The position numbers and the translations under genes are program-made. Source: JBNKLG01 sp050292235 (GTDB lineage: Bacteria; Pseudomonadota; Gammaproteobacteria; Chromatiales; Chromatiaceae). Taken from it: a stretch of 17,493 nt of DNA. Where the stretch lies: NCBI GenBank assembly GCA_050292235.1, contig JBNKLG010000055.1, forward strand, positions 1 through 17,493. The letters run 5' to 3'. Numbering within the stretch: position 1 is the stretch's first letter; each line of letters begins with the position of its first letter. The notes under the pieces were generated by a model, which was not told the DNA's origin, made no database searches, and was given only the letters and a program-made list of their open reading frames with translations. Below are positions 6,812-14,158 of this stretch, in pieces.

Positions 6812-7555
6812 TTATGGCTGCCTTCTGAATGGTTCAAACAGACCGTAATTCCAAGGCCGAATAGCCAACACCAGGGTTGTTCCAGATCGTTTATCCAGTG
6901 GCAGCCGGGCATCCTCATCATTCAGCTCATCGAACATTCTGCCAAGCTGTTCCATCTTGCGCTGAAAAACGGCATTTGAGCTCTCGCTCAACATACCGTT
7001 CATGACAATCAGCCGCTCGCACTCACCTTGAAAATGGGTGGTAAAAAACTCAGCCTCGATCTTATCCAGAAAGAAGCGCTGAATAGGCCCGTTGTCCCGC
7101 CATTTAAAATTTTTGGCAACCAGCCGTTTCACCCTGTTTTTTGGGAGTAGCTCAATCATCTTCAGACGATCCAGTTTGGCCAAATGCTTGATACATTGGG
7201 TCTCTGACAGCTGGTAATACTCAATAATCTCCTCCACTGTCCAGTGATTGAGGACACAGACGGTCACCAGCAGCAGTTCCAGATCACTGGCAATCTCTTG
7301 CTCCTGTTCAAACGACAGGGCCGATATGGCCGTGGCATCCGCTCGTTCGTTCATCATCTGTACCAGATGAGATATCTCCATATCCATGAGCTGGCAGACC
7401 TCTTCCAGGCGTTTCAACGAAAAGTTTTTTTCGGAAAAAAGGCGTTTGACACTGGCCTCCGACAGCGCCAGATGAGTGGCCACATCCGCATAGGTATGGC
7501 CATGGGACTTCAGTGCCTTTTTGAGGGTATCAATCAGTTGTTGTGTCTGTGCCAT
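6812..7555 (-). CDS. XRE-type transcriptional regulator with long C-terminal region
   Basis: The 247-residue protein begins with an XRE/Cro helix-turn-helix at about residues 6-65 (TYADVATHLALSEASVKRLF). A middle part follows that may be a second winged-helix element (WTVEEIIEYYQLSETQCIKHLAKL). The C-terminal segment includes the aromatic motif IRPWNYGLFEPF. It looks like a known class of gammaproteobacterial XRE regulators of about 245 residues, but the effector is unknown. The ATG at 7553-7555 is chosen; TTG at 7559-7561 is an alternative. No clear Shine-Dalgarno is seen, and the predicted transcript leader would be only about 15 nt. The gene is upstream of and co-directional with the pspA unit, and divergent from the RDD-SpoIIM operon. 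The similar promoters suggest that it regulates itself and pspA. Confidence 0.88.
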   Translation of the reverse strand: MAQTQQLIDTLKKALKSHGHTYADVATHLALSEASVKRLFSEKNFSLKRLEEVCQLMDMEISHLVQMMNERADATAISALSFEQEQEIASDLELLLVTVCVLNHWTVEEIIEYYQLSETQCIKHLAKLDRLKMIELLPKNRVKRLVAKNFKWRDNGPIQRFFLDKIEAEFFTTHFQGECERLIVMNGMLSESSNAVFQRKMEQLGRMFDELNDEDARLPLDKRSGTTLVLAIRPWNYGLFEPFRRQP

Positions 7556-7575
7556 GGCCAAATAGTATCACTTTT

Positions 7576-7604
7576 TAATACCTTTTACGTGCAATATTGC
7601 AAAG
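7576..7604 (-). promoter_or_regulatory. Candidate promoter and palindromic operator of the XRE regulator gene
   Basis: On the minus strand TTGCAA and TATTAA are separated by 16 bp, 21 to 49 nt before the ATG. The -35 element is part of a perfect 12-bp palindrome, TGCAATATTGCA (7591-7602), and GTAT/ATAC arms (7566-7569 and 7579-7582) flank the start-site region. A protein bound to the palindrome would block the -35 element. Promoter and operator are both inferred. Confidence 0.45.
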
Positions 7605-7669
7605 ATCATGACTTGAGTATCCCAATCAATACAGTCATCATGAACAGATCGCCGATTAAAACCGAGCCA

Positions 7670-7687
7670 CCTGTCCCCTGGGACAGG
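7670..7687. repeat. 18-bp near-perfect palindrome upstream of the RDD-spoIIM operon
   Basis: CCTGTCCC and GGGACAGG flank a 2-nt centre, with both 8-nt arms matching exactly. It lies 120 nt before the RDD start. As DNA it could be an operator. As RNA it would be a 7-bp hairpin with a tetraloop, but no T-run follows, so it is not a terminator. Confidence 0.5.
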
Positions 7688-7807
7688 CCCTCTGAAATCA
7701 ACCGAAAAAGATCCGACCAGCCACTGGAATGTGACCTAGACCAGCGCATCCCTTACAATCCCCTCCTTTGCCATCATTGACCCTAGCCTAGTAAGGAGTC
7801 CTCAGGC

Positions 7808-8575
7808 GTGAGTGCGCAAATCACTGTCCAAAACAGCGAGGCCGTTGAGTACCAGCTGGATGTCGCCAGTATGGGTGCTCGCACTTATGCCTTTACCATC
7901 GACTGGCATTTCCGCCTGCTGCTGGCTGCGGCCTGGTTCATCGCAACTGGGTTCATTCTCACATGGGACACTGTGGGCGATCTGTTTAAGGATTTGTTCG
8001 AAAGGGACACCCGTGCCCTGACAGCCCTCTATGTTTTATTGATTCCCACCCTGGTGATCTATTTTCTTTACCACCCCATCCTGGAGATCCTGATGAAAGG
8101 CCGCACGCCGGGAAAGCGTATGGCCGGGGTGCGTATTCTCACCCAGGGCGGCCAAGTGCCAGGGGCAGGTGCCCTGCTGATCCGCAATTTGTTCCGACTG
8201 CTGGACAGTCTACCCGGACTCTATCTGGTCGGCCTGGCTACAGTGGGATTCACCAAGAACAGCGTACGCATCGGTGATCTCGCCGCTGGTTTGGTGTTGG
8301 TCTACGACCCCGATATCGCCAAAAAACAATCAGCCGCAGCCACCCGTTTGGCACTCTCCTCCGACATGCCACCCGAGCATCAGGATCTGCTGCTGGATCT
8401 TCTGGATCGCTGGCGCACCCTGGATACCGCCTCTCGTATCCGACTGGGAGAAGGTGTTCTGAAAAAGATCGCGCCAGAAAATTTATCACTTGGCCAGCGC
8501 TTAGAGGGCGCTTCTGACAAACAACACAGCAAAGAGTTATTGACCCGGCTCCAACAACTGACACAACTTCCATGA
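7808..8575 (+). CDS. RDD-family membrane protein of the MoxR/DUF58 locus
   Basis: The 255-residue protein has an RDD domain. Its N-terminal part carries ARTYAFTID (the RDD-type Arg and Asp) before a hydrophobic segment at about 36-52. A second hydrophobic segment lies near 70-90, then the conserved KGRTPGKRMAGVRI motif (about 97-110) and a further hydrophobic stretch near 140. The last ~75 residues are soluble and helical, probably cytoplasmic. The family's function is generally unknown. Translation starts at GTG 7808 with AAGGAG 9 nt upstream. The stop overlaps the start of the SpoIIM-family gene by 4 nt (ATGA). RDD and SpoIIM genes next to DUF58 and MoxR genes are a recurring bacterial arrangement, which supports a shared envelope role. 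Confidence 0.92.
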   Translation: MSAQITVQNSEAVEYQLDVASMGARTYAFTIDWHFRLLLAAAWFIATGFILTWDTVGDLFKDLFERDTRALTALYVLLIPTLVIYFLYHPILEILMKGRTPGKRMAGVRILTQGGQVPGAGALLIRNLFRLLDSLPGLYLVGLATVGFTKNSVRIGDLAAGLVLVYDPDIAKKQSAAATRLALSSDMPPEHQDLLLDLLDRWRTLDTASRIRLGEGVLKKIAPENLSLGQRLEGASDKQHSKELLTRLQQLTQLP

Positions 8576-9570
8576 CCCAGGAACAAAGCACCCAGGCCCA
8601 GGCCAACTGGCTGCAACAGCGGGTGGCCCGCTGGCAGGATTTTGAAAAACGTCTGGAAGCCGATCGCAAACGGCCCGGCTCGGATGTGACCGCTGCCCGC
8701 GAGCTGGTCTCCGGCTATCGCGCTTTGGCCAGCGATCTCTCCCTGGCCAAACGCACCCTGCCCGATGGACGTTTGCGCCGCCATCTGGAATCGCTGTTCG
8801 TACGCGGTCACGGACTCATCCACAGCGATTCTGAACGCCTGCTGAGCCGCTGGCTGAGGCTCTACCGTAGCGAGGTGCCCGACCTGATGCGCCAGATGCG
8901 CCAGCCTCTGTTCAACACCGGCCTGCTCTTTATCGTCTGCATCCTGGCCGGATGGCTGTTGGTGAACCAGTTTCCCGAACTGGCCTCCCTCTTCGCCTCG
9001 CCCAAAATGATCGAGCAGGTGCAAGGGGGCAAGCTCTGGACCGAGGGCATCTTCAACATCATGCCCTCCTCCTTCATGTCGTTGTCCATCATGACCAACA
9101 ACATCGTGGTCTCCCTGTTCGCCTTTGCTCTGGGGGCACTCTATGGCATCGGTACGCTGTACATCATCGGCCTCAATGGTCTGATGCTGGGCGGCATTTT
9201 CGCCTTTACCGGACAGCATCAACTGGATGGCCGACTGTTTGAGTTTGTCATCGCCCACGGGGTGGTGGAGCTCAGCATCATCTGCATCGCCGGAGCCATG
9301 GGGTTGAGATTGGGAGAAGCGCTGATTCGCCCCGGACGCAGAACCCGGGTGGCCGCCTTTCAACAGAGCGTAAGCGACACCGGTAAGCTGATGATGGCGG
9401 TGGTGCCCTTTCTGGTCATCGCGGGTCTGATCGAGGGCTATATTTCTCCCAATCCGGATCTTGGCCTGCCGGTCAAGCTCCTGGTCGGCTTGGTCTCCGG
9501 CACACTTTTCTGGGGGCTTCTGCTGCTGGGGACGGCGTTCAGACAGCGCCCCTCATCCACAGCGACCTAG
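8572..9570 (+). CDS. Stage II sporulation protein M (SpoIIM)-family membrane protein
   Basis: The 332-residue product has a soluble basic N-terminal region of about 105 residues, followed by five or six membrane segments. Family-typical blocks are visible: NNIVVSLFAFALGALYGIGT with a following NGLMLGG, and HGVVELSIICIAGAMGLRLG, then GLIEGYISP near the C-terminus. The name comes from the Bacillus engulfment protein, but Gram-negative members occur in non-sporulating bacteria beside MoxR and DUF58 genes, with unknown role. It starts with ATG overlapping the RDD stop (ATGA), so the two are translationally coupled. It converges on the DUF58 gene with a 66-nt gap. Confidence 0.93.
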   Translation: MTQEQSTQAQANWLQQRVARWQDFEKRLEADRKRPGSDVTAARELVSGYRALASDLSLAKRTLPDGRLRRHLESLFVRGHGLIHSDSERLLSRWLRLYRSEVPDLMRQMRQPLFNTGLLFIVCILAGWLLVNQFPELASLFASPKMIEQVQGGKLWTEGIFNIMPSSFMSLSIMTNNIVVSLFAFALGALYGIGTLYIIGLNGLMLGGIFAFTGQHQLDGRLFEFVIAHGVVELSIICIAGAMGLRLGEALIRPGRRTRVAAFQQSVSDTGKLMMAVVPFLVIAGLIEGYISPNPDLGLPVKLLVGLVSGTLFWGLLLLGTAFRQRPSSTAT

Positions 9571-9625
9571 CTGCGCGCTCACTCAAGAAGCAACCATTTA
9601 CCTACCCTTAAGCCCCTTCGGTGAA

Positions 9626-9663
9626 TCATTGCGGACTCAAACCACCGCCCTCATCCGCAATGA
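9626..9663. terminator. Perfect 10-bp inverted repeat at the junction of convergent operons
   Basis: TCATTGCGGA (9626-9635) and TCCGCAATGA (9654-9663) are exact reverse complements separated by 18 nt. The right arm and most of the loop lie inside the last codons of the DUF58 gene; the left arm is just past its stop. It sits where transcripts of the RDD-spoIIM and MoxR operons meet, so a bidirectional terminator or RNA-end-protecting hairpin fits. No T-run is present on either side. Confidence 0.5.
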
Positions 9664-10959
9664 CAGGTAGGTCTTGAGCACCAGTTGATCCACCTGCTGT
9701 GGCAAGGCACTGACCACGACGACGCCCATTCGTTGCAGCCGACGCCGGTTGAGTTCGCGGTTTCGCTGGTATTCCAGGGCGGCAAATTGATCGTAGGGGC
9801 CCTGCTCATCATCGGCGTTGCCCTGGCGCATGACCCGGATGGCCTCGTCTTCGATGGCGACCACCAGTACCTGGTGTTTGATGCGGAGCAACTGCACCGC
9901 TCTGATCAGTTGTGAGTCCGCCTCAGGCTGGTCGATGTCGGTGAGAAACAGCACCAGCCCCCGATGGCGCAGCAGGCGTCGGGTCTCCATGGCGGCACTC
10001 AGAGGATTGGCCTCTTTGGCGACAGCGCTGGTTTTACCCAACACCTGATTCAGGTGCGACAGCCCCCTGATGCCACCTGCTACCGGAGTGGAACTCAGCA
10101 CACTGTCGGCATAGGCGATAAAACCGACCCGATCCTCCTGGTGCAGGATGGCCAGTTGGGCCAGTCGGGAGGCGACGTTCACATAGTGGTGCAGACGATC
10201 CATCTGGCCGGAATAGAGGCGAGAGTGACGGCCACAATCCAGTAACAGCAGCAGTTCCAGCCGTTGTTCCCGGCTGAAGGTGCGCACCAGGGGGCGACCC
10301 CGACGGGCGGTGGCCTTCCAGTCGATGATGTTCGCCGGATCGCCCGGCTCATAGTCACGCAGTGTCAGCAGTTCGGTGCCGCTAACCGCCCGGTGGCGCA
10401 GGCTTCGCCAGCTTTCGCCATCGTCTACCGGGATCTTTTCATCCAGGGCAAAGCCCGCCGGTTCCACCGGACACATCAGCGGCGTCTTGAAACGGCGACT
10501 CCACCACACCAGGCCAAAGCCCCCCTTGATGCGATAGTAGAGATCACCCAGTGGGTACTCACCCAAAGCTGTGGCCAGAATTTCACGCTTCAGGGTTTGG
10601 GTCTCTCCCGCCGCGATCCGGCACTGAAAAATCTCGTCATCACCGTGCAGAACGGGGTCGTAGGCAGTCTGGCACTCCAGATCCAGGGTTCTGGCGGTTT
10701 GATTCTGGATACTGAGTTGATAGTGGCCTTTTACGCCCAACTCCAGGCGGGGCTTGCGTCCAGTGGTCTCGGTCAGCAGGCTGCGTTGCAGAGTCAGCCC
10801 TGAGCGGGGTAGCCACAGCCGTTCCAGGAAAACCAGCACCAGCAGCATCAGCAGCGGGAAAAGCCAATAGCCCTCAGCCCCGGCCTCTGTCCACTGGCCC
10901 GCAACACCCAGCAGCAGCGTGGCAGCCAGAAGAAATTGCAGGCGGGGGGTGATGGACAT
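9637..10959 (-). CDS. DUF58-domain protein (vWA-like), membrane-anchored
   Basis: The 440-residue protein has two N-terminal hydrophobic segments (about 8-22 and 31-46) and then an extended soluble region. The DUF58 signature begins near residue 205 with the pattern GDPANIIDWKATARRGRPLV, followed by LLLLLDCGRHS, which corresponds to the first strand and metal-site loop of a von Willebrand A-like fold. The metal-site motif here is DCGRHS rather than the classical DxSxS, a variation common in the family. DUF58 proteins are regular partners of MoxR AAA+ ATPases and are thought to act with them in folding or assembling envelope or metal-containing proteins; the substrate here is unknown. The gene begins 9 nt after the moxR stop and is last in its operon. 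Confidence 0.93.
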   Translation of the reverse strand: MSITPRLQFLLAATLLLGVAGQWTEAGAEGYWLFPLLMLLVLVFLERLWLPRSGLTLQRSLLTETTGRKPRLELGVKGHYQLSIQNQTARTLDLECQTAYDPVLHGDDEIFQCRIAAGETQTLKREILATALGEYPLGDLYYRIKGGFGLVWWSRRFKTPLMCPVEPAGFALDEKIPVDDGESWRSLRHRAVSGTELLTLRDYEPGDPANIIDWKATARRGRPLVRTFSREQRLELLLLLDCGRHSRLYSGQMDRLHHYVNVASRLAQLAILHQEDRVGFIAYADSVLSSTPVAGGIRGLSHLNQVLGKTSAVAKEANPLSAAMETRRLLRHRGLVLFLTDIDQPEADSQLIRAVQLLRIKHQVLVVAIEDEAIRVMRQGNADDEQGPYDQFAALEYQRNRELNRRRLQRMGVVVVSALPQQVDQLVLKTYLSLRMRAVV

Positions 10960-10968
10960 GACGCGAGG

Positions 10969-11928
10969 TTACTCCGCGGTGCGCGGGGCTTCGACCCGGC
11001 TGAGGATCTGCTCGAAGATGCGCTCGCCATCCAGCCCCTCCAAAGAGGCCTCAGGGGTGGGCAGCAGGCGATGAGGCACCACTTGTTGGGCCACGATTTT
11101 GATGTCATCCGGGGTCACATAATCGGCATTACGCATGGCAGCCTCAACCCGGGCACAGCGCATCACCGCCAAGGAGGCCCGGGTCGAAAGACCCAGACTC
11201 AGACCGGGATGATTGCGGCTGGCTGCCGCCAACTCGGTGGCATAGCGATAGAGGGATTCAGAGACATGGACAGCGGCGGCCTCCTGACGGGCTCTCTCCA
11301 GCAGATCCGATGGCAGGGGTTTGAGATCGGCGAGACCTGCGGTATGCCCACCACCCGGATGGTCGTATTGCTGCAGGACCTGCATCTCGGCCTCGGTCCC
11401 CGGATAGTCGATCATCAGGCGCAGCAGGAAGCGGTCGAGCTGGGACTCGGGCAAGGGATAGACCCCTTCAAAATCCAGTGGGTTCTGAGTGGCGACCACC
11501 TGAAACTCCTCCGGCAGAGCATAGGTTTCCCGATCCAAAGTCACACTACGCTCCTCCATCGCCTCCAACAGGGCAGACTGTGTCTTGGGGCCGGTGCGAT
11601 TGATCTCATCCGCCAGCAAAACATCCACGAACATAGGGCCCTGTAACAGGCGAAAACGGTTCTCCCCGGCATCGAACACGTGGATACCGGTCATGTCCGA
11701 GGGCATCATGTCAGCCGTGCACTGGATACGCTTGAAGCTCCCGCCCCGTACTGCAGCCAAGGCCTTGGCCAGCAGAGTTTTGCCCAGGCCAGGTGCACCC
11801 TCCACCAGCACATGGCCCTGGGCCACCAGGGCGATGGCCAGACCGTGAATGGCATCTTCCATCCCATAGAGAATGGTGCCCAATTGTTGCTGTAAATGCT
11901 GTTCCAGTTGCTGTGCAGCTGTACTCAT
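10969..11928 (-). CDS. MoxR-family AAA+ ATPase
   Basis: This 319-residue protein is the ATPase of the locus. Walker A is GAPGLGKT (about residues 44-51), Walker B is LLADEINR, and sensor 1 is in VVATQNPLDFEGVYPLPESQ, the block characteristic of MoxR proteins. A C-terminal lid domain follows. MoxR proteins work as cytoplasmic chaperone-like ATPases with vWA-domain partners, here presumably the DUF58 protein encoded 9 nt downstream. The ATG overlaps the stop of the DUF4350 gene by 4 nt and has AGGAAACGG upstream. The length and complete motifs suggest an active enzyme. Confidence 0.95.
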   Translation of the reverse strand: MSTAAQQLEQHLQQQLGTILYGMEDAIHGLAIALVAQGHVLVEGAPGLGKTLLAKALAAVRGGSFKRIQCTADMMPSDMTGIHVFDAGENRFRLLQGPMFVDVLLADEINRTGPKTQSALLEAMEERSVTLDRETYALPEEFQVVATQNPLDFEGVYPLPESQLDRFLLRLMIDYPGTEAEMQVLQQYDHPGGGHTAGLADLKPLPSDLLERARQEAAAVHVSESLYRYATELAAASRNHPGLSLGLSTRASLAVMRCARVEAAMRNADYVTPDDIKIVAQQVVPHRLLPTPEASLEGLDGERIFEQILSRVEAPRTAE

Positions 11929-13271
11929 AGTACCCGTTTCCTAATGTCGTTAATGGTCGTACTTAGTTGATCTAATGGGATTTTCTTGCCAGACCAGGCC
12001 CATTGCAACCGGTCTATCTCGGCACTGCTTAAATCAGGCTGTCGCCGTAACCACTGCCAGGCCTCCTCTTCTCCAGCCAGTCGGCGAGCCAGTTGGATAT
12101 CTACCAGCAGATGCCTGACCAACTCTTTGGCCAAGGTAGCGCGATTCAGACGCCCGGCAAAGAACCCAGCCGTAGCCTTGACCCGATCCAGCTCAGCCGG
12201 GAGGTGGGGCCGGGTTTTGATCGGGGCCAATCGGTTGGTATGGCCGACGACATAAACCAGCCAAAAGGCAAACAGAAACAACAGCGTGAAATGCAAGCGC
12301 GTATCTTTGAAGAAACGGCTTTTGTCATAGAGGGCGGTGAGACCAAAATGAAAGTCATCGAAGATCAGCTGGCCTTCAGACCCTAAGGTCTGATGTAACA
12401 GATTGATGAGGAAAGGGGCATTGTCTGCCCTGCCCAGATTTTCATTGGAGAGCAAACCCGGCAGAGAAGAGAGGTACACACTTCCCTGCCCCGCAGGCAA
12501 CACCCAAAGCACCGGCACCGCAGAATCCCAGGGTGCCGCCAAAGGAACCGCACCCTGCTCGCCACAAAACTTACGTTCACCTTCCCCTCTGGGCCAGAAA
12601 ATAGGGGCCGAATTGGCGGACAAAGCCATCACTCCCTGAAAGAGAGGTATCTGAGCCAGTTGGTCGATCTCTATCGACTGTTCCTTGAAGCTATCGACAA
12701 CCTCGCCCATCTGGGTGAGGGTCTTACCCAAACCCTGCTGCTTTTCCTTAGTTTTAGAGGTTTTCTCTTTTTCTGAGAGACCTTTACGGCTTACGTCGTT
12801 TTTTGCTTGCGCTTCGGTCAAACCTTTCTTCTTGGTACCCGAACCCCTCAGTATTGGCCAACCCAACGGCTTGGCCAAATGACGATAAGCTTTTTTCCAA
12901 GCCCCCCCCTGACTTTGCCGAGCCCAGGGGGGCAGATGATAATCCGCCGCCAGCATCAGAGCATGATTGCCCTTTTGCAACCAGACAGCCAACTGAGCCC
13001 ACTCTTCCACCTGATGGGCCGAGGTGGCCGGTACACTAAGAATCAGAAGGTTGCCACTGTTGTCGGGCAGACGATCAAAACGCTGGCGCAGACTCTTAAC
13101 GGGTACCTTGGCCCCCTCCAGCCAAAGACGAAGCCCCTTCAGCCCATCCTCACCCCGGTCCTCGGAGGTAGGCAGAGAGATCTTGATCGGCTGTGTCCCA
13201 GGATTGAACAGCGCCCAAGCCAGTAAGAGCGCCACCAGGGCACTCACTAAAGTTGTCAGGCGATCCTTCAT
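11925..13271 (-). CDS. DUF4350-domain membrane protein
   Basis: The 448-residue protein has an N-terminal membrane helix (about 7-23), a DUF4350-like region (about 30-320), a second membrane helix near 326-345 (LHFTLLFLFAFWLVYVVGH) and a basic cytoplasmic tail of about 100 residues. DUF4350 proteins are standard members of MoxR/DUF58/DUF4129 loci; their biochemical role is unknown. The middle region contains a Lys-rich low-complexity stretch (about 145-178) that looks like an insertion. It starts with ATG overlapping the DUF4129 stop by 4 nt and ends overlapping the moxR start by 3 nt. A large part probably lies in the periplasm between the two helices. Family assignment rests on order of genes and topology more than on a sharp motif. 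Confidence 0.82.
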   Translation of the reverse strand: MKDRLTTLVSALVALLLAWALFNPGTQPIKISLPTSEDRGEDGLKGLRLWLEGAKVPVKSLRQRFDRLPDNSGNLLILSVPATSAHQVEEWAQLAVWLQKGNHALMLAADYHLPPWARQSQGGAWKKAYRHLAKPLGWPILRGSGTKKKGLTEAQAKNDVSRKGLSEKEKTSKTKEKQQGLGKTLTQMGEVVDSFKEQSIEIDQLAQIPLFQGVMALSANSAPIFWPRGEGERKFCGEQGAVPLAAPWDSAVPVLWVLPAGQGSVYLSSLPGLLSNENLGRADNAPFLINLLHQTLGSEGQLIFDDFHFGLTALYDKSRFFKDTRLHFTLLFLFAFWLVYVVGHTNRLAPIKTRPHLPAELDRVKATAGFFAGRLNRATLAKELVRHLLVDIQLARRLAGEEEAWQWLRRQPDLSSAEIDRLQWAWSGKKIPLDQLSTTINDIRKRVL

Positions 13272-14158
13272 GGATGGGGCGCCAAGGCTTGGGCCTGGGC
13301 ACGCATGCGCTCCAGGGATTGACTGTCTGCCGATTTACCGCCATAGATCACGGGTTCTGCCGCATCAATCAACGCGGCAAAGCCCTTGGCCAGCTCTGGC
13401 TCTCCCCGTTTCAGCGCTCTTAACAGCTCCCGATTGGTAGAGTCTGGCCGATAGGGCAGCAGATTGCGCTGCATCAGCTGAGCAACCCCCCATTGCAAGA
13501 GAGCTCCCACCTGCGCCTCAGGGGACATTTTGAGAATCTGCTGCCAGTTCGTTTGTGCCTCTTTGCCCATCAGAGACAGAGCACCATCCTGCTCTGCATT
13601 CTTGTTAGCATGTCTTCTAAACAGACCGCTAACCCAAAGCTCCCGCCCCACTGTAACCAGGGCAATAAGCACAATCAGCCCCATGAGGAAATAGAGGGTT
13701 TTCAGTAAGGTCTCACGTGACAGTTCGAAATCATTGATCCAATTAGCCAAGCGTTCAAGAGACTTTATGTCTCTGGCCTTGAGCCACTGGATGACAGCAT
13801 CCATGAAATCCAGCTCATTTTTCTTTCGCGTGGCCACCAAGACATCATCCAGCAGTGTCGGCAATCCCTGAAAATCAGGCTGCCAGTTCTGGTTTAATGA
13901 AGGCTGGGTGGTAAAGAGGTGTTGATAGAAATGCCACTGCGCAGGCGTTATCTCTTGTGACAGATCCAGCCCCAGAAGATCACGTTCATTGGCATTGATC
14001 AGAAACCGCTGTACCTGAGGACAATCCCGAGCCAGAACGATCTTTTGTCCTGGCTCGGAATCCCCTCCAGGCGAACAGTTGGCCAAAGGATTGGCCATAG
14101 CCATGGCTGACGTGGCCAATAACCACGTCAGCGACAATAACAAGAACGCTGGCTTCAT
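13268..14158 (-). CDS. DUF4129-domain protein with signal peptide and one membrane helix
   Basis: The 296-residue protein starts with a likely signal peptide cleaved after about residue 22 (LLATSAMAMA). A periplasmic region of about 130 residues with two cysteines follows. A transmembrane helix at about 153-170 (TLYFLMGLIVLIALVTVG) leads to a cytoplasmic C-terminal domain. That domain has the DUF4129 pattern: LLPYRPDSTNRELLRAL, then a Phe-Ala-Ala-Leu segment and EPVIYGG. The family resembles the C-terminal part of some transglutaminase-like proteins, but no transglutaminase domain is present. Both gene ends overlap neighbours by 4 nt. It is likely a membrane component of the MoxR complex. Confidence 0.87.
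   Translation of the reverse strand: MKPAFLLLSLTWLLATSAMAMANPLANCSPGGDSEPGQKIVLARDCPQVQRFLINANERDLLGLDLSQEITPAQWHFYQHLFTTQPSLNQNWQPDFQGLPTLLDDVLVATRKKNELDFMDAVIQWLKARDIKSLERLANWINDFELSRETLLKTLYFLMGLIVLIALVTVGRELWVSGLFRRHANKNAEQDGALSLMGKEAQTNWQQILKMSPEAQVGALLQWGVAQLMQRNLLPYRPDSTNRELLRALKRGEPELAKGFAALIDAAEPVIYGGKSADSQSLERMRAQAQALAPHP

Noticed and set aside
8380..9363. 327-codon minus-strand open frame opposite the RDD and SpoIIM genes
   Set aside because: It spans two clear plus-strand genes and encodes a His/Gln/Gly-rich sequence typical of the antisense of membrane-protein codons.
10936..11646. 236-codon plus-strand open frame opposite moxR
   Set aside because: It is covered by the MoxR gene with intact ATPase motifs; there is no independent coding evidence.
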